A stretch of 64,000 nucleotides of DNA from Rotaria sp. Silwood1. Its lineage: Eukaryota > Rotifera > Eurotatoria > Philodinida > Philodinidae. The notes beneath the pieces were generated by a model, which was given only the letters and a program-made list of their open reading frames with translations, ran no database searches and was not told the origin of the DNA. The translations under genes and the position numbers were made by a program. The DNA is taken from assembly GCA_905250075.1 (NCBI GenBank), contig CAJNOP010000026.1:312211-376210 (forward strand), given 5' to 3'. Each line of letters starts with the position of its first letter. Position 1 is the stretch's first letter. Of the stretch, positions 40,601 through 52,700 are shown one piece after another.

Positions 40601-43157
40601 ATAAAAGATAATTTATTATGTATTAAAACGATTCCTAAACTCTTTTTGTTCGTGTTCATGTTAGATGCCGAGTTAGTTTTTTGTTTTCGTTTGTTTCTAT
40701 CTCCTTTCTTGCGAATAAAAAAAAAAACAGATATAAAAAGTATTAGAAGAAACGCATTATGTTTTGAATATCATATGAAAATTTTTAATTCGATCGTATA
40801 TATAACGTCTAAGTAATGGTATTGATTTTACAGATTTGCATAGAAAACTTTCTATATTGTCTTATATAAATGTTTTATCTTTTTCATTTTTTTAACATTA
40901 AAGTAAAATATTGAAAATTTTTAGTTGGTGAAGAAAGTTTTCTTTAGAATCAATATAAAGCAACGATAATTATTTTTGATCAAAACATAATTTTTATGCG
41001 AATATTAGACCATGAAATCGGATCATTTTTTGATGGTTCTGCTCAACTTAAAATCGCGCTGGTAAAACTATATTTCTTTTACAGAAAAAATTTCTATGCG
41101 ACTACAGCACCATAATCTTTATAGTCATACATGAGAATATCGTACAAAGTTTATTATTATAGTAATCATAAGTTCAATAAAGTTGGACAATTTTAATGCT
41201 TGAAAAAACAGTATTCGAAATAACTTGAATACCTTATTAAACCGAAAGATCGAAATATGTTTATGGATAGTCCAACTTCTTGAAGATTATCATTTATTAA
41301 CCGAAACTTTCACGAGTACAATGTTGATTGATCAATTTCAAAGAGTCAGATCGGTTACTATTTTTAGTTATACTATTAACTTTAGTATACAGTTAATAGT
41401 ATTTTACTTCATTGACACTTGTGCCACTTAATGTAATTTTTATAGTGCACTTGAATGAGTATAGCAGAAGAATGTCATTGAAGTGAACAAATGCTCTGTT
41501 TTTATTAATTGGCAAAATGAAATTTTCAAATTGTTCACATAATAAAATTCTCGATTGTTACTAGTTCTGAGATGTAAAACCAATGTAACAAATTTCAACG
41601 AAAAATCAAAATAAAATCGATTGAAATTAGATTTTTTTTTCTGCTTTCTTACATGGAAAGTCTTTGCTGAAAAAAAAGAAATCAAGTTCGCGTCGGGCAG
41701 CTCGACAAGAGTTTAGAGCATTGTGGCAATGTCTTATTTAGCGTGAGAGCCGAGCGAGTATTGCCCCTTCGAAGATCGGGGTAGTCTTTTGAAATTTGTG
41801 GTTATTGTATCACATATTATGAGTCTGTACTCCTGGAGTTCTAAATCATCTCTCCGGAATTAAAAATCTACATAGAACACCTAGGAAGAAAGTTTTATTA
41901 TTAGAATTTGAAAGAATTCAAAATTTTCAATTTCATCCAGTGATTTAAATTATTGTTAAAACGAATCAATAAGCCTACAAAAATGAAATTTACCTTTTAA
42001 TGTTCCATTTTCATTATTTCCATCATATGTTTCATCAATAAATTCTATATCATAACCACGTTTATCACCTTGTGGAATTGAGTAAGACATAGGACCATCT
42101 AGAAAAAAATATTTCTTTTCTTTCTCAAAATCCAAAAAGAAAAAAAGAAATAAACATCGTTTCTAACCTTCATATAAACATCCATAAAGTTCCAAACGCA
42201 TGCAAATATATTTAGGTTTTACTGTAGTTACAATTGGTATAATTCGTATTTGTTTAGCAACTAATGATGGTAAAATGTCACGTATAGTTGGTATATGACT
42301 GTTTGCATTTCCACTTAAAATCTATGATTAAACATAAAAAAATAATAATAATAAAATATTTCTCATAGTATAATTGTATATTTATCTTCTCATCTGGAAA
42401 ACATGTTTAGCCTCATAAAATTTGTCCCTGATTCATCAAGGTCAGAAAAAAAAACTACAACTTTTAAATTTATAATAAATAATCATTTTCAATGACAAGA
42501 AAATAAATGAATTATTAGTAAAGATTTTCTTTTTGTCTAATTTTTCTTACATATTGTCCTGAAAAATCTTTGTATTTAATCCATTTTTGTTGATTGTCAC
42601 GACGATATTCAATACGAAATGAATCAGCGTAGTGTTCATTCTATAGATGAAAATTTAAAACAAAACAAAAAAAAAACAATAATTCAAAGTAAAAATATTC
42701 TTGTTTTCTCATACTGGTTGTTGACTAAATCTTCCTTGAAGTTCAATAAGTGTAATAACAGTTAAATTAACTACATCAATTTGTATATATTCATATGTTG
42801 TTGTTGAAATTTTATTTAATGGACACCATCCATTAGTTTCACTTCGAATTCTAATTAAATAAAACTCCATATTTTATTATATAACAAAAAAAAAAGTTCA
42901 ATTATTGAACCTTGCTTTGGATGCTGTTGAATTTAATCCAGCATGACTACTTGATGAAAAAGCTGAATCTAATATTTTGCCTGTTTCGATTCCTAGCGGA
43001 GATCGACAAGTTTCTTTAAAAACAAAACAAAAAGTTATCAGTTCTTTCTTTTTTGTTCTTTAATTATTTATTCATTACCTAGATCAAATTGTTTAGTACT
43101 TGGTAAGATAAGTACTAATATGAATAAACAAATAATGTTCATCGTCACCATTGTCAT
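37626..43157 (-). CDS. DDR: Discoidin-domain receptor with a predicted pseudokinase domain
   Basis: Single-pass collagen-receptor-type tyrosine kinase of the DDR family. Fifteen exons, all phases closing, about 890 residues (human DDR1/2 are about 855-919). Minus-strand exons: 43079-43157, 42911-43013, 42715-42850, 42551-42640, 42168-42321, 41994-42098, 40068-40583, 39858-39993, 39669-39778, 39398-39606, 38706-38936, 38544-38635, 38303-38479, 38001-38232, 37626-37928. Order: signal peptide; discoidin domain (CRSPLGIETG to MRLELYGC); discoidin-like domain (DGLGQLTDGIVGGDDYR); membrane helix (WLLLASSLIILLIVLLMFIY); Ser/Thr-rich juxtamembrane region; kinase domain. The beta3 Lys (ILIKAL, about K644), HRDIAARN (about 738-745), APE and DVWSFG are present, but the DFG triplet is Asn-Ser-Ala (about 758-760) and the first Gly of the glycine loop is lost (MDGCFG). 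The frame is intact, so this is probably a functional receptor with a dead or impaired kinase, not a pseudogene. The 1.4-kb intron 40584-41993 is described separately. Confidence 0.92.
40584..41993 (-). other. 1.4-kb intron of the discoidin receptor with a GC-richer insert
   Basis: Unlike the other introns of this gene (about 50-230 nt, apart from a 461-nt one at 38937-39397), this one is 1.4 kb. Positions 41686-41793 are clearly GC-richer than the surroundings (CGTCGGGCAGCTCGACAAG, then CCCCTTCGAAGATCGGGG) and look like an inserted fragment. A hairpin with 10-bp arms (ACTATTAACT) lies at about 41373-41400. No coding exon seen. Confidence 0.45.
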
Positions 43158-46100
43158 CTAATCTTGCCCATCACCTGAAACACACGAATAATGTGAGGAT
43201 TAAAGTAAAAAGAAAGAAAAAAACAGAGCAAAAGAAATGTGACACCGACTGATCGGAAAAACGACTGTTGTAATTAGAAATTGTATGTACATGATTAAAT
43301 AGAAAAGAGGGAAGCAATGTTTTTCTTTTCTCTCAACCGTTCAGTGTGTATGTATACGAACGACCTTGCTTTTCTCTCTGATATCGGTTGATCGCGCGCA
43401 AATAGATTGAAAATCAGCATGATGCTTTTTTTTCTGTTTGCTCCCATAATCTCTTTTTCTTCTGTTGTTAGTTCTAATAGAACACACCGACGAAACTGTT
43501 CATCAAACTAATTGGATTGTATTTCAAAAAAAAAAAAAAAAGAAGAAAAAAAAGACAGACCGATGCCTAAGGATAGGTAAAAAAAAACAACAAATGGAAT
43601 GAATATTATAAGTGTCAATCATTCACAACAATTGCTATCGTCTGAAGCAATATCGAAGAATTTTTATATTCTATATAGAATATAAATGTTCGCGTGAGAT
43701 TTTTTTTTTTTTTCGTTTTTTTTTCTCTTTTGTTTTATGAGATAATGATTTATTCTTCAGAATAAAAAGATCGATAAAGGTTATCGGCAATATCTTTTAT
43801 GATCGGAAATAAGTATAGTGGTCGAAAGACGAAGAAAAAAACCTTTAAGACAGACCTATTGACGTACTTTCGTTTCGATTTTCTCTTCTAATTTGATTGA
43901 TCGACTCGATCGATTGATATTGAATGAACTGAACCTGAGTATATAATGTAGATAATATTTGTATATACGATGAAGAGAGAGTCTGCTCACTGTTTCGCAT
44001 GATTAAACCATACTATTATTATTACTACTTTATGAGAAATGACATAAACGTTCATTTTCTCTCTCTCTCTCCCTCCCTCCCTCCCTTTTGTATAGGTATG
44101 AGCATTTTTTTAATTGAATTAGCGATTATCGAGCATAGCGCGTGTGTTGTGTCATTTCATCGTTTTTCTTTTTTCGCAGAGTGGATGAGGTCAGCTTTTG
44201 AGAAGGACACATCGCCTGTCGGCTCGATGTTTTAATGGATGACAGCAGGAATGCCAACTTCGACATAGATCACACAACAATGTTGACGTTTTGTATGTAT
44301 ATACACGTACTATAATTGACTACGATAGGGATCATTATCAAGTGGACTCAAGTAATATACTACGATGTAAAATAAAAGATAAAAAGAAAATAGAAAAACG
44401 GGAGAAAAAAAATAAGTGAACATATTTGTATCGAGAAGTAGATCAATTTTATTGAAATGAACGACAAAAAATAAAACATGCGATCTAGACACCTATCATT
44501 TAGATGTGTTGATTAAAATTAATCATTTTTAATATTCATCACGAAAAGAGACAATAATCAAAAAAGAAATAAAATGAAAGAAAATATACGAAATAAAGCT
44601 TACAGTTCAATGTTGAATATACAGATGATACATACGGTTGCAATTTTCAGTAAAACAAGCAATCATAGAATGAAAGGTTGATTGTACATAGTGAGAACAA
44701 CAAGGAAAAACGAACCTAATTTATATGATATCCTGTTTTGAGACTAAGCATGCTTTCATGTACGTTTCTATAGTGTTTTTCTAACATTTTTATTTCGGAT
44801 GCTTCACATTCATTTCTCTGTTTCTATTATATATGTATGTGTAGATGTGATAACCTCTATTCTTCTTTTAATGCAAAACAGTAACCACATATATATATAT
44901 AAATCTTGCTGTTTCTATTGAGTGTTTGTATATATATGTCAAGTCGATGGTTAACGATACTTCAGGTGTATGTCTCGTAATCAGTAAATAGACTGTGTCA
45001 ATTTTGATTGACATATACTTTCTCGCCACAAGTATTTCTATTTCATTCCAGTTGAATAAACTACTGTTTAATAATCGATAGATATTACCGAATCCTACTC
45101 TTGAAAAATTTACGGAAGCATATAAAAAAGAATGGTCAAATGAATGGATGAATAAAGAAACAATCTTAATACGGTTGGTACATACATATATGTATATGTG
45201 CCATCTGCTGATGTGCATGCGTGTCGGTAAAGTTTGTACAAATAACAATTTCTAATCTCTTTCGATGGGAGCCATTTTGACGATTACAACAAAAAAAAAA
45301 GAAGAAGGAAGAAGAGGGAGAGAGAGAGAGAAAGAGTAAGCAATGAGAAGATTGTTCGAGTCCAATTTCAATTTGGCACGCAATCCTATGTATTCTTTCT
45401 AAAGACTAATTCGCCGACCATTGGTCAATAAAGTCTGACACAGGAAATCCAGTTCATTAAATCTCGTTTTTCTTTTTCTATTAACTGAGCAATGATCATA
45501 TTCATCAACAACTATAAATGTCAGACAGTTGCTTCCTTTTATTTAAAAAAAGACGAAAGTAAATTTTCTTTTTTTTTTTTCTTTTTTTGAACTTACTCGT
45601 CTGACTACTTGTCAAACACTTACTTACTTGATCCCTTCGAAAAGTTGTAGTTAGTAAACGACGAGCTTATGAAAGAGATTTAAGAGAAAAAGAAAGATAC
45701 AACATCCATGTTCTTCCAAGCGCATAATAGGGAGAGCGCGACAGCATAGAGAAGAGAGAGAGAGAGAAAAAGGCAAAACTCACTTTTCCTTTTCTTTCTT
45801 CTCTTCTATTATTGTAACGGTGCATACAAACACACACATATATATTATGATGATGCTTGTATACGAGCCATAATTAGAGACATGAAATCCCAGTGTAATG
45901 AAATGAAACGAGCGGAAAGGAAGATCAGATATGTGGAAATGCTGAGGTGTGGATAATTACTTCACCTTCTTTTTTCTAACCAATGTTATACAAACTAAAT
46001 ATAGGCATATATATATAGTAATTACAAAATAAATGCAAACTAGATATTTATGATTAAAAAAAAGAGAATGAAATGCCCCAGGCGGTCAATAACTTTCTTG

Positions 46101-46789
46101 ATTAAGATAACGAGACATAAAATGAAAGTACTGTTAAAGACATATACAATTTCGATTTCCATCTCAGTTATCTCATTGAAACAATATTTATATGATTACC
46201 TTGAACAGTCTATTTCATTCAATTTATCTATTAAAATATCAGAACAATGAAAAAAAAAAGAACCCCGCTCTATTAGTTGTTGGTATGTCAAGATTCACTC
46301 ATCATTCTTACTAAATCAGTTCGATAACCTTGAACTTCACTTAGTAAAAAAACGACACACATCTACACAATTGAAATCGAGTGCTACTCAAAATGACTCG
46401 CAGTCGATGAAGGAAAAAAAGTAGAAGATCATCATTATCGTCATCATCATGGTATGTATATATGTATAGATGTTAGTTTACATCACTTGGCCTTGAAGGA
46501 CAACACAAAGTGCAATATGGACACGCACTTGTGATTTGAGCACATGCAATGATTTTGTTTGAGCACAAACGATCGAGGGTGTTCCACTCGAAATCAATGT
46601 CAAATGATGAAAGAAAAAATTCAATGTATATATGTGAATGCATAGACATACATCATTTTCTTTAAATATGACATACTCTTATTAGGCTTTATCTTAATCT
46701 TTAAGAATTAGAAAATTATTTTTTTCTTTTTCTTTTTTTATGTTACTATGACAGATGACAAAAAGAAAATGAAATATTAATATCTATAA
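43158..46789. other. Low-complexity region between the receptor and the unknown gene
   Basis: No gene recognised. It probably holds the receptor 5' UTR: an acceptor-like CAG lies about 20 bases before its ATG. Microsatellites include TC and CCCT runs at about 44059-44093, GA runs at about 45311-45335 and 45750-45770, and several AT/CA dinucleotide tracts. Purine-rich tracts are concentrated at 45290-45360. No conserved promoter motif could be assigned. Confidence 0.5.
45296..45345 (+). repeat. Purine (GA) microsatellite
   Basis: An A-run is followed by GAAGAAGGAAGAAG and then at least seven GA units. It is one of several purine or pyrimidine tracts in this upstream region; such tracts can be GAGA-factor sites, but nothing here shows that. 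Confidence 0.8.
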
Positions 46790-47352
46790 ATGATTACAGA
46801 TTCTATGCGAAATGATCTATGTTTATTAATATTATTACCAGCTAATAATGCTGCAAGAATATATTGTAATCAAATTGAATCATCTTCAATATGTCAAATA
46901 CAAATGAATAATGATCATATTCAAAAAGGTTTAATTTATACATGTATTCAACAACAGTCAAGAAAAATGAAAATGTATTGAAATATTTTAATATTTTTTG
47001 TTCTCTATTTTTATTTTTATTTTTTTTAATATAAATTAGGTTTGAAAATCATAATGTTGATTTAATAAAATCTAAACATAATATTCAAAATAATAATTCA
47101 TTGATTTCAAATAAGAAAACATCATTATGTGTATTAAATTCTTTAAAAAATTTAACTATTGATAAAAAAAACGATAAAATATCAAGAGATTTAATTAAAC
47201 AACGTCGTGTACGAATTAATAAGAAATATCTTTTATCATCATCATCATCTCCAATAACAAATTCAACTATTTCACCACATACATTTAATTTATGGTACAG
47301 TAATAAGAAGAAGAAGAATATTAGCAATGGACAAGATTACGTTATCAAATGA
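46790..47352 (+). CDS. Two-exon protein of unknown function
   Basis: Exons 46790-46974 and 47040-47352 join in phase with a good GT-AG intron of 65 nt and give 165 residues ending in TGA. I do not recognise a family. The N-terminal part (NDLCLLILLPANNAARIYC) is mixed-hydrophobic with three Cys. The C-terminal part is Asn/Lys-rich and basic (RDLIKQRRVRINKKYLL), with a Ser run and a final Lys-rich patch. An in-frame TAA sits directly before the first ATG. The real start may therefore be this ATG, or an upstream exon may join at the acceptor-like GATTACAG just inside it. Codon use resembles the neighbouring real exons. Confidence 0.55.
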
Positions 47353-49775
47353 TGTAATAGATATTCAATTTGAAATTGAAGAAATTTAATAAGAATTTAA
47401 TATATATATATATATGTTCAATTTATTGAAATTGTGTCTCTATTTCATAGATACATGAACTAATAGTAAAAGACTTCAACAAGAAGAAAATATTTTAATG
47501 AAAAAAAAAAGTTACATCATTACCAAGTTTTTTCTTGTATGATTGTGTTGATTTATATCGGTTTTTTAAATTAGAAGATTTTCTTTGTATTAAATCCAAA
47601 GAAAAAAAAAATATTATTCAAATTTTATTTATGCTTAAAAAAAAAAAGAGACAAGCACGAATGAATTCGAAAATGAATTCATTTTTTTTTTCTTCTTTTA
47701 ATATTAATTAAATTACAATTATCTATATTTAGAATAATTCATTAAGATGAAGGTCTGTTGTCTAGAAGTACTATTGAATATGTTTATTTACGATACTTTT
47801 ATTTTAATTGTTTGTTAATAATCTTTTTAATACCAAATATTTAATTGAGCGCTGTTTATTATCTTTTATAAAGTAAGTTTTAATTACTTTCATAATAGAA
47901 AAATGAGCGTGTATAATTTAATTAAATTCAAAAGATTTAAGCATGACATAACGTTTAATGATAATGGTTTATGATTTTCTTTTTATAAAACCTTAAGACT
48001 AAGATTTGTGAATATTTAATACATGGCGAAATCTTTAAAGAAGATTGTTTTTGTCTATTAATTTGATTTCATTAAATGTATCAAATGAAAATTTTACAAG
48101 GAAAATATTCAGGTCACCTAGAAAAAATGTCTCATCACTAATGATGTAGATATCTTATATTTATATTTCATTAATATTGAAAATTAAACTAGAATATTTG
48201 ATTCTATATAACATTTTTTGTTCGTATGATGAACTACCCATACTTCCCTTGACTAAGGTCGAAAGTAAAAATGTCAAAGAGAGACAGACATCCTACTGTT
48301 GAAAATTACGAAAGTTTAACATCAGAGTGAAACTATTTTAACAATGTGAAGAGAGATTATACAAACACAGTTCACAGCTATAATGATGTCACATGAATAA
48401 ATGATAAGGTTTTTTAATGAAATATGAACTGATGCTGATCAATCATTTGATCATCCAATGCAACAATCACTAAGATATTTTGAAAAATAAATTGGATGGA
48501 TAATATTGATTTTTGGAACATGTTCACATGTGATATATGAACGAACAATGTTTGTAAAAATAGAGATGACAGCTTTAGTTTTAAAACTTACTTTATTTCT
48601 TTTTTTAAAGGTTATCATAACAGAATAAACAATCGTATCTATAGAAATCAAACCAACATATTGTCTTTCATTGAATTCTTGCAAGATGAAGCAAAGAGGA
48701 TGCCATACATTACTATTCAATAGTCGACTGGTGCAACTAGAAAAAATAATATTCGAACAATAACTATACAAATTAGAGTGTCTAGAACATGGGATACCCT
48801 CCAGATCTTAGAAAATTTCCGTTTTTTTTTCTCGCCAATCTCTATAACAGAATCGAGCCTCTATCTTCAATAGATTTCATCGAGTTTAGAATTTTTGAAC
48901 AGTCGTCCTAGAAATACGACATAATTTTTTTCCTGGTATTTGTATTCGGTAACTAGACTTCATCAGATTGAAAAATTTTGGATTCCTAAGCCGATTAATA
49001 GGAATGATAATAATCTTATCAATCTATTGGATCTTCTTACTGATTTATACTATGTAATTGGGAGAAGACTTAAAATAAAAACACATCTGTATAATAGTGG
49101 TTGATTTGTTCATTTACTCATGTTGTTTCATTATTCAACGTTGTTTTTTTCATGGTGCGAAAAAAATTTTCGTCGAAAATATAAATGTTATACTCCTAAT
49201 ATAAAAATATAAAATATTTATTAATCATACTACAACAATATTTTTTCCTTTATTATATTCTCATACATCATCTTTTGACATTCTGATTTTTCGATCACAT
49301 TCACATACTCTCTAATTGTTTCATCTCTATACATTAAAACATTCAGATCTTTTTTTTTTTATCACAATCATACTTCTTGTTTTTTTCTCATTCCATTAAT
49401 TCAATTTTTCTTATCAAAAATCTTCCAAATTTCTTTTAAAACATAATAATTAAGTGATATCTTTTTAAACATAGATAAACAAGCGTCCCATTCTCAGAAA
49501 TTGACGATGGAGAAAAAACAAGACAATGATATACTCATAATCTTAATTAATATAAAAAATGGACTTTCAGTCAAGAACAAAAATCATGCACATGAATACA
49601 ATACTTATTCTTTATGAACCTATCCAAAAAAAGAAATTGGTCATTATCCCTGAGAATGAACAATAACCACTAAATAGCACCGATAATCAATGACAAAGAA
49701 AAAAAAAGAAAAGAGAACTGATTGCATCATTTTCAGATGAGAAACAACAACAAAAAGAAAACAAAAGAACAGATA
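47353..49775. other. Gene-free AT-rich stretch
   Basis: No supported gene. The longest open frame (minus, 48451-48771, 106 codons) has no recognisable domain and no supporting splice partners. Positions 49200-49450 are pyrimidine-rich and positions 48780-49030 look like old repeat sequence. An AT dinucleotide tract occurs at about 47401-47415. Confidence 0.45.
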
Positions 49776-52700
49776 TTAACCAAGACATAGATCACATTTT
49801 GCTTTTAAATCTTCTATTGTTTGTATAACTCCAATAGTACGTTTTTCATCTTCACTTATTGATATTGTTGATGTTGATGTCATTTGATCAAGTAAAATTT
49901 GTGCTTCAATTATTGTTCGACGAGCATCATCAAATTTTCGACAATTAAATAATGTTTGTGCATATTTACGTAGAACATCAACAAGAAGTATTGTTGTTGA
50001 TGAACATGATGTTGATAAATTCATTTTTAATATTGATATACATTTATTTAAATACATACATGTATATTCAAATTGATTACGATCATTATAGATTGAAGCA
50101 ACTAGAAAAATAATCAATTTGTTTTTTTTTTGTTTTTTTTTATTAACTTATAATTTTTTCTTACCATATTCATAAAGATTTACAGTATCTAAATTAATTT
50201 CACGTAATATTTGTTCATAAAGTCTTATGGAATCATGAAGTAATTTTAAACTTTGTTCCCATGATGAATGATTTTGTGTATATGATGAAAGACCTTGTGA
50301 AAATATACGTTTTGCTTCAAGTAATTTATCAGATGTTGTTAAATAAAATCGTGTTAAATCATTTGTTTGTTGACTATCATGAACAATTAATGATTGTGAT
50401 TGAGATTGATCAGTTGAATTATTCATTATTGTTGTTGTTGTTGTTTTAGGATTATGTAATTTACGTGTTGTAGATGTCTTCGTTTTGCGACATGAAAACA
50501 AAAAGAAAAATACACAAATAAATAATATTAGAAAAAAAGAATTTGGTGAAAGTTAATTTATTAGTTCAAACTTAATTTTAGTATTGAAATTCAATGAATG
50601 CAACGTGTTTAAAAAATACAAATAATGTTATTTGATCTTTTTATTTTCACAATTGACTTCATCAGAAAAAAAAACAACGACATAAAATGAAGAGGTTTGA
50701 GGTGTAATGAAAATTAAGTATTTCAAAAAATGTTAAAATTTAATGAGTACATCATTAGTATGAAAAGACAAATAAGATTATCACAAAAACGCAGTGTTCA
50801 ACTCAAACTTCAGTTAGTCTTCTAGGCAACGAAGTATTTTAAATTTAAATCAATCGAAACTTTACAAAGTTCATTAAGCTTCATAATACTTCGTTAAACC
50901 TGTTAGGTCTTGAAAATATATATTCAATTAGATTTACGGACAATTCTATGATGTTTAATAAAGAACGAAAAAGTTCTATTTCTCAAAGTATGTAAGTTTA
51001 ATAGAACATAACAAGTAGTATCCATGCCAGAATTAACGAGTGGTGAATAAAAATTCAATAGTTCGATAACTCGAATAGTGAGTGACCTACAGTTTTCAGC
51101 GATCGATCGATAGAGAAGAACTCTAGATAGCTTTTTGTTTGATACTGTACAAGATAAAATGATTTATAAACCCATCATCTTCACAAAATATGCAAAAAAA
51201 AATTCATGGAAACCGCGTTGGAGACTGAGCGTTGTTTCGAACTTGATGACCAAAAAAACCATAAAACACTCACACCCTGCTGGAGCTAAGTGAAATTTTC
51301 TTTGAATTGGGAGATCATCTCCTCGACTCCATTGTCGTTCGGAACACGCTGCCTGTTGGACATCAATCTTAGTGTTACGCGATGATATTATAGTATTGAC
51401 TCAATGGGAAGGGAATAGAACATTATTATAGATTGTCCCAGAATGAATTTTATATACCTCTGATTTGTAAAATATATGCGTGTCATATCAGAATTAGCAT
51501 TAGCATTTGTTAATGCAACTATACAGAAAATATCGACGACTAGATTGCAGGCACTAAATTTAGAAGTTCTTAAAACCGAACAAATTAGTTCTGTTTTAGG
51601 AATGCCATTTTCGAGTATAAAAAGTCTTTGTTCTATTTTAGAAATAGTATTTCTAAGTATAGTAAATCTTTGTTCTGTTATCGAAAAGTTTCTATTATTC
51701 TAATGCAAATAATATCAAAGCATTAAGGTTAATTTCAATACTAATGCTAATCGACTATGATTATTATTCCAAATGAAATATCTTTTATATTTAAGCGACA
51801 TATAGAAAACAAGGACTACAAGTATTGCATTCATAGGGTACTGTTTATGGAATATGTGACAAAATTTCTTTTGTTTTTTTTTTTTGAAAAAGAAAATGGA
51901 AGTATTCAAGATCGAAATTCTGATTTGTATCTTCATCTTGGTGTCCATTTATGATATTCAAAGTAGATTCTAAAATAAAAACGTGATTATTTTATCTAAT
52001 TATATCAACTATTGTTTATTTTTATTGACAAAATTTATAAATTATAAAAAGTAAACTTCTCATATATATATATTCAATATTCCAAAAAGTTGAAATTAAT
52101 TCTCACCATTTGTTAATGTTTCAACTTGAGGTTTTTGAATTTCACTACATCCTTCACATTGACACTTAAACTTTAAGAAAAAATTATATAAATGAACAAA
52201 AACAATAAAACAAATATTTTCAACTTACAAAATACTGTTCTAATAGAACATTTTGCCTTTGTTCAATTGATGGCATAAGAGATTTTTGTGGACCATAACA
52301 ATTTAAAATTTCTTCACCTTGTCGTATTGTTTTCGCTGTATATACACGTAAATATCCTTGATCAAATACACAACGAATATTTGGAACACATGAATGATTC
52401 ATTAATGCACAAGTTGGAAATATAGCTGAAGCAAAACGTTTTGTTATTTCATCATGATCATCATCATTATCAAATATAATATCATTATTTTGATTTGTTT
52501 TTGTTATTGATATTGTTTGTGCATTACATATCATTTGTTGTATATGTTTAAGTAATATTGATGCAAGTAAAATTTGTTCCGTATCACGTTTTTTTACTTG
52601 ATTACAACGTAAAAAATTTGTTGATTTTATTATTTCTGATAGAAGATATGCTGTTAATGAATAATGAAATATATCATCGATTGACATTTGTTCTGTATGT

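Noticed and set aside
37626-43157. Calling the receptor a pseudogene because DFG is lost
   Set aside because: All fifteen exons keep phase, no stops occur, and the signal peptide, discoidin domains and membrane helix are intact. Loss is confined to kinase motifs, which fits a pseudokinase.
48451-48771. 106-codon minus-strand open frame as a gene
   Set aside because: No recognisable domain, no splice partners, and composition like the surrounding non-coding sequence. Some stretches look transposon-like but nothing specific could be named.
50261-50449. Plus-strand open frame opposite the SMYD4 C-terminal exon
   Set aside because: It is the antisense shadow of a coding exon; the Leu/Met-rich translation comes from the opposite reading of Asn/His-rich codons.
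49776-50501. A separate small TPR protein gene
   Set aside because: The sequence matches the C-terminal TPR part of SMYD4 and follows the SET exons on the same strand, so it is better read as the end of that gene.
51476-51703. 75-codon plus-strand open frame
   Set aside because: Much of it is produced by a 42-bp tandem repeat whose unit length is a multiple of three.
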